From Liolophura sinensis (lineage: Eukaryota > Mollusca > Polyplacophora > Chitonida > Chitonidae), in NCBI RefSeq assembly GCF_032854445.1, contig NC_088301.1, forward strand, positions 35,079,187 to 35,143,186: a stretch of 64,000 bases of DNA, written 5' to 3'. The translations under genes and the position numbers were made by a program. Positions 23,401 through 35,559 of this stretch are shown in pieces. Positions within the stretch are counted from its first letter, which is position 1. Each line of letters opens with the position of its first letter. The notes beneath the pieces were generated by a model, which made no database searches, had not been told where the DNA came from, and worked only from the letters and a program-made list of their open reading frames with translations.

Positions 23401-26400
23401 AGGTGGGTGAACATCATGGACAGAGCATAAATTAAGTGTTTCCAAAATCTGTCAGTAGATGTTAAAGTCATAATGAAGACAATTAAGTCCTAACTATAGC
23501 CATTCATTTTCATAGTTATCAAATGTGTGGCAAGTTTTAGAACGTAATATGTAGATAAGCCATTTAAAATGCACATCTGTGCTCAATTTTGATAATATTG
23601 GATGATTGCTTTGGAATCATGCCACACAATGGCTTAAACAAGGATCTTAATCCAAATCTCACTCAGTTTTATTAATATTGGATGACTGCTTTGGAATCAC
23701 AAACAATGGCTTAAATAAGGACCTTAGTCCAAATCTCTCGGTTTTATTAATATTGGATGATTGCTTTGGAATCATGCCACACAATGGACCTTAGTCCAAA
23801 TCTCTCTCAGGTTTGTTAATATCGGATGAATGATTTGGGCGATTTTACGCTGACATCAGTTGACCGACGTAGGACCGATGCCACGCACACAAGGGCCCTG
23901 GTCCAAATCTGTTTGTAGATCAGGTGCAGAGGGTAGTGATCCTAATAACTGTTATTTCACCTAATGCTGAATGTCAACGCCAAATGTGGTTGGAATCGAA
24001 ATCAAGCTTATATCGGTGAGATGAATAATAGACAAAAGTATACAACGGCGGACAACTCTCCTTTGCAATAGGTGTCTTAAACAGTTGTCAGGATAGTTTT
24101 AAATAAAAACTTCCAGAGACATTCAAGAAAGTAAACTCCAAACTCCAAAAATATTATAAAAGCGCTATATCACACCTGTAAATAGCGAATATTACCTGAT
24201 CAATAATATGAACAATTCCATTGCAAGCTTTTAAGTTGTGCTTCGATATGGCAGCACACTGAACAGTCTTCACCCACTGGTTCCCGAATGGAAACTGTAA
24301 CAAATGGTAATGCCATTTATTATAAAGATCAACAAAACTTGGAGATGTCAGTACTTACGTGTTACATGGGTTTAAATTAGTAGAGTGAATCTGTGGTTAC
24401 AATTACATTAATTCCTGAAAAGTGAGAATAATCTTGCATATTGCCATACTATACGTTTTGCCATTCTTTGTATTATCTACATAAATTCTTCTTTTTATAA
24501 CAGGGGCATAAAAGCCTACACAGTGTAGCAGTTAACATGACCAGGTGTCTTTAATGAGACTTGATGGTGATTGTCCAAAACAGATTTATTATACATATTT
24601 CATGTATTTTCATAATTTAATCCATAGTCGGTATCGGTATATAGTATAGACTACGAAAAAGATAACCTTGTTAACAAATGGACTGGACGTTTAAGTAGCT
24701 TCACACTATTCCGTGACTTATTTACTTACCGTGGAATATTCGTTGACTCTAAGATTATGACTTGTGTGCAAGGTAGACAAACTGTCATCATTGTGCAGTC
24801 TTGTAATAGGTAACTTATTTTCGGCCACATGGAATGTTAACAGTTGCTCCATGAGTTGTGGATCCATCTCGACTGCCTCTAACACTCTTTCGTCAAGGTT
24901 CTGGTAAAGATCAAATTTCAGATATTGACTAAGAATATTCATTATACAGATTAAAAAAGACGTGAACGAATTGTAACAACATGGTAAAGTAAAAAGTGTT
25001 TCATTATATAACAGACGAAATAGTCAGTCAGTCTGTTGTTCTATGTAAATGTGAAAGCTTTGTATTTTACACGGTTATGGCTGATATCGTGTTTGATTTC
25101 CATCACCGCCAATGTTCAATTTTCTGGACAACAGTACAAATTGACTGTTTCCTTTTAGAGCATTTGGACAGAACGGTTTCGATTAAACCCAAGGAGATCG
25201 AATTTCTGCCTTAAGTCAAAAAACTAACAGCTACTCCCATTATTTTCTCACGGTTGGAATTTTATAACATTTATCGCGAAACCATCATTTTTCATATTCG
25301 CTTTCAGGGTATTTTAATAATATGTACGTTTTTCAATACATGGGTAATGCAAGTATATCTTCTTTTCTTTTGCACGTCCATGCAAGCATAGTCAACTGCG
25401 GAATTTAAATATATGTAAAGAAATGTCGGTTTCTTACATCGAATGCTTTATCATTTGGGGCAAACATCGTCAGATTTTCCAAGTTGTTTAGTTTGTCAGC
25501 AATCTTTGCACGCTGTATAAATTCCACAACTTTCTTGGCTCCATTTTTCTCAGCAACTTCCAGGATGCTTAAAGCTGAAATAATAAAATAGATGTTGTTA
25601 CCCTCAAAAAATACTGTTCACTGAATGGTCCGATTTTATTGATGTACAGAAAAGCTTTACCCTTCTTATCTCTCAATTCATGAAATTCAATAATTCGACC
25701 ATCATTACTAGAATTAAATTTTCTCGCACGCTAAAACCGGTCAAATTGTTAATTCTGTTGATAAATATCAATATTTGTTTGAAACGTTCATCCTCAAGTT
25801 CCTAGTCCAAATTCACATGCATACATCCGCAATAACAATTTTCCGCTGGTGACAATTTGATGACAAATAGTATGTGAGAGTCAAGAGCTACTGTTCCCTA
25901 TAAATTATTCCTAAAAAAGTGCTTTTCTAGAATGATGTTTAACGCATGCCCCTGTATATCTTTTCAATGGCTTCTGATTACTTGAACAAATATACACGTC
26001 TATATAATTAAACATTTAGGGTTAGAAAACCTGTCATCTAGACGTTCATCTACGAATTTGCGGATCTGCAGCACATACATTACTTACCATCATCAGGAAT
26101 GATTACTTCATCCACAAGATGCAGCACACCATTAGTGGCCATCAAGTCTGTGCCGGTGACTTGGACTCCTTCCGCGAAGATCTTGTCGTTGTCGTCACGG
26201 GTAAGCCCCATGTACTTATCCAGCATATTGGCCGTCCGAACCCTCTCATCGATGACAGCCGAGCAGATCACCCTTGGTAGCAGATGGTGCAGCAAAATAT
26301 CTAAACGCATAAAATGAAACACATAGTAAACGATATATGCCGAGTAGGTGAAAGATGCTTAGTAACAATGATTCTAACATCGTCGTCTACATACAGAATA

Positions 26401-29400
26401 ACCTACGTCGTCAACGGATTGTGTTGCAAGTTGTATGATATAGCTGGTCTTGATCACATTTACCACATTGGATTAATTACCCTTATACATGCGTGAGTCG
26501 CTTGTAAGCTAATACAGATGCCTTAAAAATTCATTAATTATGAAGGAAGTACTTCTACTCTGTATAAGCAAACTTTAACATTTCTATAAATCCTGATGCG
26601 TGAAAAGTGAAATCTCCTTTAATCGAATGAAAAATTTCCTCATCCATCACACACTTTTTTCGCGTAATACCTTCTATTAACATTTAATTTCACAGTATGT
26701 ACACCACCGTCGTTATGGTAATGTAACCAATGTCTTAATGACGAAAGATGCATGGTGGTAGTCATTGAAATTTTCCTACAGTACAAGAAAATGATGAGTA
26801 CCGGTTTCCACAGGCCAAGTTACCCCAATGAGAATTAGGGGCGCTAAAACCTGTCATTAGATAGACTTAATGTTAATCCCAGCTACAACCTTTCTGCTTA
26901 TTAACTAAAAAAAAAAAAGAGGGAGAGACTCACTCTTCAAACATGCGTCACCCTTGTACAGTTTCTCCTGTAGTTCCATTGGCAGTTTGTCAAAGGCTGA
27001 ATTGGTCGGAGCAAACAGAGTGTAATGACCATACTTCACGTAACATCTGCACCAGGTCACCTTTACTGAGAACTGGTAGTAGTAAGTAACAAAACTGTCG
27101 GTCAGGAAACATTTTCTAAGATTGAGATTAATCATTTTGTCACTCAATACTGATTGTCTGATCGATGTGGGCTATTATAGTTCCATCCACTGTAGAGAAT
27201 CCATGCACTGTTACTAATCCACATTTAGACAGGCCAAACGACATGAGTTTTACACCCTGCAGAAGGGGTTAAGTCATAGCTCTAATGCCTAAAGGATGTA
27301 CAAATATAAGCTTATAAAAATTAATATAAAAATGTTCTCGTTTCACGAATGTACACAAGGCGAGTCTATAATAAAGAATTATATTGTATGTTTCTTTATT
27401 ATTATATTTGCATGCATTAACAATTAAAATGATTGAAAGGGCCCTGAGTACGTTCTCTACGCCATAAGTTAAATATACTTACGTGTCTTCAGAGTGCTGA
27501 GTTCGGGGTTCTTACTAATAATTCCGATCAAACTGTTTGTTACAGGGGAGAGAACTCGTTCAACAGTGTGAATTACTCCGTTCGTTGCAAGAACATCCGT
27601 CTTCAGTAGCCGCGCACAGTTGGCAGTGATTAACTACAACAGAGGTTGCTACAAAGTATAAAATGTTTTGTCATTTGAAATCTGACATCCACCATGTCAT
27701 AAATGCGTTCTGAAAAATATGCTTTATCTTATTCAACACTCTTGGAATGAAACATTATTCCTAATTATCTTTCATTTCATTTCATAAACAAAAACTCTTT
27801 AAGTTTTCATAGTTTAATAATATTTAACTTTAATATAACTTTAATATAAATGTGGTGAGATTTATGGTTGAATGAAAACGAATTGGAAAAAAAATCCGGC
27901 AAACCCAGATGGTGAGTCTAGAAATATTTAGTTCTCAAAATTACTATCATATATCGAATATGATGACATCATCACTGTCGCGTGCAGTTTCGGTGTTCTT
28001 CATTAGAAATGTATGCATAATTTACCAAATCGAATAAATTATCATCTTGATATCACATGGAGTTCTAACTCAGTAGATATCTATGTTTACACCTATAGCT
28101 GTATGCAAATCATTATCATCTGAACTCACTTTATGGGGGTACTCGTAGAAATTAATTCGAACTGTGGACTTCACGGGGCTTCCGGTGGGCAGTGTTTGCT
28201 CGTCCTTCATCTGGGCTGGTCTTGACGCTACCCACCACCACGTGGCCTAGCAAAAGCTGCTTCATGTCATTGACCAGCATGTCGGTTAGGGGTCGGGACA
28301 CCAGCACCAGGTTAGATTCCGGCAGGTCCTGATAAGCCTTCAGTCATACATTGACATTAACAAGGTGCAAAAGAATTAACTTATTTTAGCGGATTTGTTA
28401 GTAAGAAACTGAATAACAAACTTGACAGAAAATATTAAAAACAATTTTATAATGGTGTTCTAGTGTTAAAGCTTTTGATTCAAAATAAAATATTATAGCT
28501 ATAAGCCAGCCTGGTACTCGAATGTCCACTGTCTCATCCACTTAATATAGCCAATTTGGTAGAATTATTAACTAATGACCATGAATTGTTAGAGAAACTA
28601 ACCTGGTCCTCGGGGAGTGGGAAGCTCTGGGGTAAGTTGGGCTCGCTGAGGAAAGCTTGGTTAACCGGGGCAAAGATGGTGAAATTACCATGTTTAAGTT
28701 CTGGTCGCATACCAACACTGTCAACAGCTCTAAGGAATTCCACCAGATCCAGATTCTCGGCCGTTGTCACCAAATTTTTCAAATCAAGTCCTAAAAGAAA
28801 TGGTTAAATCACGGATTTAACAAAGATATAATTATCCGAAAACTGGCCTGCACTCGGATATCATTTACTGATCCACGAAATAAAGTCCATTTAAATCCAA
28901 GCATCTAACCAAAAACAGATATATTTAAAATGCAAATTTTACAGATTTTTTGTTAATGTACATCTGCACAATATTTACCGCATCTAAAGGTATATAACTG
29001 TATTGTCATTTATCGAACAAAACTGTGTGTTAAACAGCGTTATGTTATCTCGTTCGAACATCCATACCGTATATATAAACCATAAAGTATCATATGCTTC
29101 CTTATATGATATATCATTCTGACATTAATTCTATACATGTTTGGCATTACTTCTCACCGATATGAATTTACAATATAGGGTATCGGTATGTCTGTTTGGA
29201 CTAACAAAATCTCCGTAAAACTTTTAATACACAGAAGGCGCCAAATAAATTGGCCTATGCCCTGAGCTGCCTGTAAAGGAAAAAGTCACGCGAAGATAGT
29301 CTGTGCCATTTATAGATTCTACACGCTGGGTATTTTGATATAGCAGGGTTGTAATTGGTCGTCTGGAAATCGTGTCATGAATACGTGTAACGAAAAGAAA

Positions 29401-30501
29401 TGGTCATGGAAGTACCTTGTGATACAATCATTGTTAAGACTGAAGACACGATTACTTGCATGAACAACTTACGCTTCGTGCAGCCTCGTTCCCCGGATTC
29501 TCTAGTGTATCCATGGCAACACTCTTTAATTTCAGTATACTCTTGCCGTTTGCCAAATATATCAATGCTGTAAAGAAGGGATATAAATCAGCGGAATACT
29601 TACCCAACGATATAAGTTTGAAGAAATCCAACAATATAAAATAGCATAGATCTTGATGAAACGATGATATGTAGATGTCGATTGTTATTGGAAAGCAACG
29701 TCAGGCAGCTGCGTTCTTAGTCTTTAAACATGAATTGTTCGGAACAATGGAAACAGAAACCACACCAAACATCCATTTTTCATTTTAACCAGAAAGTTTG
29801 ATTATTAACATTATCTGTGATCTTGAACTACCAGAATTAAGATTTGAGAATAGCTATCGTAGGTCCTATAACGTCACCAGCCAAAGAGTGGATGGTTAAG
29901 AAACAGTTAGCTTAAATGGTCGCCGTGGGCTCAAACACCGACGGTCTTAAAATGTGGCAACTTTTAACTGATAAATTGTTTTTCTTTCTTTTGGTGTTTT
30001 CTCCAGCAAATGTGCGTCAATACCTAAATGTATACCATGTTGGGCCAGAAAAGCCATATGCCATTATAATCCACCAGTGTAGAAGAGCATGGGGCCTTTT
30101 TTGGTCTTAATGAACTTAAAACTGACTTAGTAGTTCTGGAAAATGTAGTCTTAAACCGTGCACATGAAGAATGGATCAATAAATATGACTTTCTGGGGCG
30201 ATATATAATATGTCTGGGAGAACAGAAATGGTCAGGAGACCACTTCGTGTAGCAGACACCGTTCGTCTGTGTTATCTACCTTGATGGTCAATAACGAAAG
30301 AACGAAAACGTATATACAAGGTATATTGTTGTTATTCCATTCTTTAAGCTGCTGGTATAAAAGGCAACTTACGTTGTCACACATTTATAAGTGGTATCCG
30401 TCTGATCACAAATCTTGCTGTGGACACTGCTATGTCGTCGAATCTCGCCCTCCCCGGTTTCATTGGTCTCGCGTTGAAATCGATCTGTGCATACATGAGG
30501 T
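20467..30501 (-). CDS. EMI plus four-FAS1 extracellular protein, TGFBI/periostin-like
   Basis: TGFBI and periostin are secreted matrix proteins that bind integrins and collagen. Minus-strand exons are 30501-30373, 29567-29473, 28790-28603, 28328-28130, 27633-27483, 27072-26934, 26300-26088, 25574-25438, 24900-24730, 24294-24196, 22906-22760, 22241-22166 and 20750-20467 (a 20744 start is equally possible). They give about 675 codons, close to human TGFBI. Exons 1-2 encode a Cys-rich EMI domain (VCTDRF, KICDQT, KECCHGYTRESGERGC). Four FAS1 domains follow, each with its FAP or LAP strand and its H2-like motif: LATNGVIHTV, MATNGVLHLV, ACNGIVHII and MATNGVVQTM. The last domain is slightly short, and a basic and aromatic tail ends DWGDFFRKFL. 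Exons 4 and 6 each contain one surplus base that shifts the frame. The signal-peptide exon was not found. The protein is either broken here or the assembly carries indel errors. Confidence 0.85.
21411..21475 (-). mobile_element. SINE 3' tail fragment
   Basis: The segment reads TTTATTTATTTATTGATTTG and then CATTTTACGCCGTAAT, which matches the tail end of the SINE family in the minus orientation. The rest of the element is absent. It lies in the last intron of the FAS1 gene. Confidence 0.5.
21594..21626. repeat. GAAT/GGAT tetranucleotide tract
   Basis: A short run of GATGAATGAATGAATGGATG-type units lies in the last intron of the FAS1 gene. It is a degenerate microsatellite of about eight units. 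Confidence 0.75.
21903..22075 (-). mobile_element. SINE copy, degraded, minus orientation
   Basis: The copy starts with a TTTATTTATTTATTTGATTG tail, continues with CCCACGACTATCAAAAGGTT and CTGCCAGACCTTC, and reaches the AGAGAGGCAGCCAGCTG segment near the former tRNA-like head. The terminal ACGCCGT block is deleted. It lies in the last intron of the FAS1 gene and is inactive. Confidence 0.65.
23590..23885. repeat. Tandem repeat of about 70-80 bases, three to four units
   Basis: The marker AATATTGGATGA followed by TTGCTTTGGAATCA recurs at 23594, 23674 and 23749, with a diverged fourth copy at 23819. The spacings are 80, 75 and 70 bases. The rest of each unit (CACACAATGG, CTTAGTCCAAATCTCTC) is also shared, with small deletions between units. 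It lies in the intron between FAS1 gene exons starting at 24294 and 22906. Confidence 0.9.
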
Positions 30502-31232
30502 CTGTGAAAATGGATTAATATTGTTCATATATTGTAGTAGTACATCTTATTTAAGAACACTCACAAACTTCCCTAATTTGTGTAGCTCCTTCTCAGATTT
30601 AATCAGAATAAAAGAAAATATTTTTATAACCAAATAAATAACGTGATTAAGATTTCAGAAATTGTAAAGTAGTTCAATTTAAGACGAATTTTAAGCTCTT
30701 ATGTTTCCTGTATTTTTCATTGAAAACAACTAAACTGTATCAGTGTATAAGGTAAATTATTTGATTTATTCAGTTGATATATTACGATGTATACTCAATC
30801 CTATAATGCGAATATGCATTTGTGTTATAAACGCAAAATTACACAACACTGCACCGAGCTCAGAGGCGAGCATATCACCCCTAATGCCAGGTACGTCAAG
30901 TACAAATTCGAAATAATCGAAAAGAATTGACCGTTGGCAACACCCGACTGCCAGACAGGAAAGGTTGCATGCCAGCAGCACACATCAGTCAGCGATTTCG
31001 GCGATAAACTAAATGGTTTAATGTCAAGGTGGGCGAAGGACTAATTTCCGAGGAAGAAAGGTTCAGAAGTGGACAGTACATTAGAGGATTCTACCACTTT
31101 TAAAGGGCAAACTTTACTTCTTGTTAGAGAATATTGCGTGACAAGTCACAGCTTTTCATTTTTTTTTTGTTTTCTTTTACCTGAATAAGGCTAAAATTTG
31201 AACTTCGCATACCCAAGTTTATTTATTCATTC

Positions 31233-31796
31233 AAATACACTGAAAAAACAAATGTTTATGATTTAAACTCATTTATCTCTGCAACAGATAATATACGTGC
31301 TTAACAAATTAATGCCTTTCAGTACATATTGGACTCGTACCTATACTATTTAGAGCTTTAAAATGAGTTTCAAAGAGCTATAATTTGACCCCTATTATAC
31401 ATTTTAGGAAATTCATAAACTATTTTGAACTGTAACACGAGCATAATGAATGCTTACTTTTAACATGTTCAGGTGTGTTTATATTTCAAATACACGCGTA
31501 TGTTTCATAAATATATTAATTTTTTTATAAATACATGCAGTATTTTATAAATACTCACAATGATAGTATAAATACAATAATTTATGTGGTAAATTGAATG
31601 GGTTTATATCTTAAATGTAGTGATTTGAAGTTTTCATTGTATATGATCAACATTATAAAGCGGTCAATTATCAGTTGTTGAATAAACATGTTTAAGTATT
31701 TAATTATTAAACATGTTACAATTAAACATTAAGCACGTTTGTTATCTGTTGCAACGAGATGTTTAAATGTTAAATATCTGTTATTTCAGTGTATTT
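31233..31796. mobile_element. MITE-like element with about 75-base terminal inverted repeats
   Basis: The left arm begins AAATACACTGAAAAAACAAA and contains CTGCAACAGATAATATACGTGC. The right arm is its reverse complement with scattered mismatches, ending TTATTTCAGTGTATTT at 31796. The interior is very AT-rich, with ATAAATA-type words and no open frame of note. The right end directly abuts a SINE copy. The element is about 564 bases and non-autonomous, and lies upstream of the visible part of the FAS1 gene, possibly in its first intron. Confidence 0.82.
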
Positions 31797-31992
31797 ATCG
31801 CGTTTCACTTATACGACAACGGCCAGCATTATGATGAGGTAAAAGGCGAATAGAGCCCGGGGGAAAACCCACGACTATCCGCAGGTTGCTCATAGATCTT
31901 CATATGTACAACTGGAGAGGAAACCTGCATGAGCTGGACCCTAATAGTGTTCCACTAGCAAGATGACCACTCGAGAACGGAAGTGCCAACCC
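31797..31992 (-). mobile_element. SINE copy, degraded, minus orientation
   Basis: Left to right the copy reads TCACTTATACGACAACGGCC, AGCATTATGATGAGG, GAGCCCGGGGGAAAACCCAC and GACTATCCGCAGGTTGCTCA, the reverse complement of the family body. The tail is replaced by the right arm of the inverted-repeat element at 31233-31796. The tRNA-like head is worn (CACTAGCAAGATGACCACTC). Confidence 0.75.
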
Positions 31993-32242
31993 ACGAGCTT
32001 TGTTCCAGTTACAATTCTCAAGTGAAGCTCAAATAATTGTGACATATATAAACCTCATTTCAAGCGTACTTATTACATAACAAATTACATAACTTGTGTA
32101 CAGCTGGTACACAAAATTATGTGGATATCCAATGTTTACCACAATATAGTGTCTCCCACTCCTACACAATGTAGTGGAATGTAGGAAAGACGAGGTGTTG
32201 GTTCCACAGCAGCCTCTGACAGAACACACTCTGGTATTGATT

Positions 32243-32511
32243 TCATTATTTATTTATTTGATTGATGCTTTACGCCGTGGTCAAGAATACTTCACTTTTA
32301 CGACGGCGGCCAACATTACGGTGGGAGGAAACTGGTCAGAGCCCGGGGGAAAGCCACGACTATCCGCAGGTTGCTGGAAGACCTTCCCACTTACGAGCGG
32401 AGAGGAAGCTAGCATGAGTTGGAATTGAACTCACAGCGACCGCACTGGTGAGAGGCTCCTGGGTCAATGCGTCGCACTAGCACGATAACCACCTCCGCCA
32501 CGGAGGCCCCA
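32243..32511 (-). mobile_element. tRNA-derived SINE, best preserved copy, minus orientation
   Basis: Read on the minus strand it begins GGGGCCTCCGTGGCGGAGGT, which contains the A box TGGCGGAGGTGG. The B box AGTTCAATTCC follows at standard spacing. Then come the body (CAGCAACCTGCGGATAGTCG), the terminal ACGGCGTAAAGC block and an AAATAAATAAATA tail. The head, boxes and tail are intact, so this is the reference copy for the family in the window. The 84-codon open frame across it is a by-product of the SINE body. Confidence 0.88.
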
Positions 32512-32587
32512 CTCTGGCACTGAATCATTGAATATGTGAACAATTATTGAGTAGAGTGTTAAACATCAACCAATCAACCTATAGGTC

Positions 32588-32635
32588 TGACATACTAATT
32601 TTGACTTAATTCTCAGATTGCTTCGTGATCCCGAG
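32588..32635. repeat. Extra partial end of the 32639-32876 inverted-repeat family
   Basis: The segment GACATACTAATTTTGACTTA through CGTGATCCCGAGG resembles, in the same orientation, the right arm of the element that starts immediately to its right (GACATAAGTC through GTGATCCTGGTACC). It looks like a leftover terminus from a second nested or adjacent copy. Confidence 0.5.
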
Positions 32636-32638
32636 GTC

Positions 32639-32876
32639 TGGTCACAGGATCATAAAGCTGTCCTAGATTTAGACTGAGCTTGTGGTATTATTCCTGATCT
32701 TAGATTTAAACTTAAATGCTAATTTTCATTTTTATTTTGAAGGTCTAAGATAACTCTTTGTATTAACCTAAAAACCCTTAAAGTGAGTTACAATTTCAAG
32801 GCAGTAAACTGTTTGTTAAAAACAAGTTAATACTCAGTCTGACATAAGTCTAAAACAGCTTTGTGATCCTGGTACC
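32639..32876. mobile_element. MITE-like inverted-repeat element, copy A
   Basis: The left arm, GGTCACAGGATCATAAAGCT and onward through TTTAGACTGAG, is the reverse complement of the right arm, which ends CAGCTTTGTGATCCTGGTACC at 32876. The arms are about 45 bases and the element is about 238 bases. The interior is short, AT-rich and non-coding. A related element lies at 46292-46467, so this is a dispersed family. Confidence 0.75.
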
Positions 32877-34177
<1,301 letters not shown>

Positions 34178-34244
34178 GGAAATGGCTTCGACTTCGAAAT
34201 TACATCGGGACAAATCTCAGTAACTGTTATAAGTCTCGCAATAT

Positions 34245-35369
34245 TTACCCTTTCCACCATTCCATTTCTTCATTGAACAGACGGCCAAAGTCAAAGTCAA
34301 AGTTAAACCAGGAATTCTCTGGTGAATGGCCGATTCCTATCTCAAACCGATGAGGCCTGTGGTGGCGATGATGCCTGCGAAAACAAACAGGTACAGAATC
34401 AGAGCATTTTTGAAATGAGACAAAACAGGAATTTTACAGGTTATTGACTTTACCTGTTTTGCAAATGTAGTTGTGTTGCTGATTTAGTCACTTGTAATTA
34501 ACTGCATGGTGAAGGGAAGCTGTTTGTTTTGGTTTCCCCAACCAATAAACATGGCCAAGAAAGTTTGATAAAAAAAACTCTTACCCCAGTGTTTAATACC
34601 AGTCAAATAAACAGCAAAAATAATTTACAAACTCATATTTTCATCTCCATGTATATAGTTACACGGATAATAATATCCAAATGTTAATTTTCTGAAAAGT
34701 CCTTGAAAAACACGATTTAGCTTTATTAAAATATGTAAAAACTCCTCAAGCGATTAACGTGTTATATACTATTTGCTGCACATAAGAAAACGTTAATCTC
34801 TCTATACTATTTCAACTGCATTACTGTGTGTAACATATGTATAATGTTATCCTTAGAGTCATAAAAAACCATATCGTAAACGACATAACGTAATTTATAG
34901 GCTGACAATTTACAAGTTAGTTTTGATTATCCACCCTTATGTAAACTTAATTTATTCACTTGAGTCACTCTGGTGTTGAGTTGATTTAACTTAATGTAGT
35001 TTAGTTCAACTGTCACAGCCCACTGAAGTCGTCTTATGGTATGCTATGTAGCACCTTCAGTGTTTTTGGAACAAATTAAGATTTATTTACTTACCAACTT
35101 TGAAACCATCCTCCGCTTCCTCGGGAGTTTACTCGATCTTCATTGCCACCCTTCTTAGTGTGCTTTTCGTGCTTTTCTGACTCTTTCCATTTCGGCTGGT
35201 CCAGGTTTTTGCGATTATTTCGATGGTGCCTGTCACCCTTAGCCTGTCGCCCTCTAGTCCATTTATCAACGTGGTGGCGACGGCGAAGAACTGGCCTAAT
35301 GCCATCCACTAAACATGCCAACGTGACGACAAGAAGGGAAACACACAATGCTAGCACAAACGGCTTCAT
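34245..35369 (-). CDS. Small secreted His/Arg/Lys-rich protein, two exons, unknown family
   Basis: Exon 1 is 35369-35095 and ends at a GTAAGT donor. Exon 2 is 34374-34245 and follows a TTTTCGCAG acceptor. The phase-2 junction completes Trp92 and yields 134 residues. Residues 1-23 (MKPFVLALCVSLLVVTLACL and on to VDG) form a clear signal peptide. The mature part has no cysteine and falls into three blocks. Residues about 24-75 are very basic (RRRHH, RHHRNNRK, EKHEKHTKK). Residues about 76-101 are Gly/Ser/Trp-rich and lead into HHRHHRPHR. The C-terminus is acidic and aromatic (FNFDFDFGRLF and on to EMEWWKG). It is probably secreted and could bind metal, polyanion or mineral, or be a peptide precursor, since dibasic sites and a terminal Gly are present. 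None of these roles is shown. I know no matching family. A TATA-like ATAAATA lies at 35538-35544. Confidence 0.8.
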
Positions 35370-35537
35370 CGTTCTCTACCAATGACAAGGAAGGGTGGAT
35401 TTAAAACAATCTATGCCAACTATTGAAAACCGAATATTCGGCTTGTTCAAAACTCCGGCATTGAACGCTCTCAGATCTCCAGACTTACAGTGTCTCTAGG
35501 CCTTTTGTCAGTGTGTAGATTGGTCTCGATTTAGCCC

Positions 35538-35544
35538 TATTTAT
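35538..35544 (-). promoter_or_regulatory. TATA-like box upstream of the secreted-protein gene
   Basis: On the minus strand the sequence GATAAATAGGGC lies about 170 bases upstream of the ATG at 35369. It resembles a TATA box followed by a G/C step, and would place transcription start about 30 bases further on, giving an untranslated leader of roughly 140 bases. A possible donor (GTAAGT) lies in that leader, so a short untranslated exon cannot be excluded. Confidence 0.35.
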
Positions 35545-35559
35545 CCTACATCGACCGGG

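Noticed and set aside
29452-29634. Minus-strand frame reading LANGKSILKLKSVAMDTLE
   Set aside because: The other frame of the same exon gives the EMI signature KECCHGYTRESGERGC and fits both flanking phases, so this frame is a shadow.
30269-30637. 122-codon plus-strand frame
   Set aside because: It is antisense to the EMI exon 30501-30373, which has correct splice signals and conserved cysteines.
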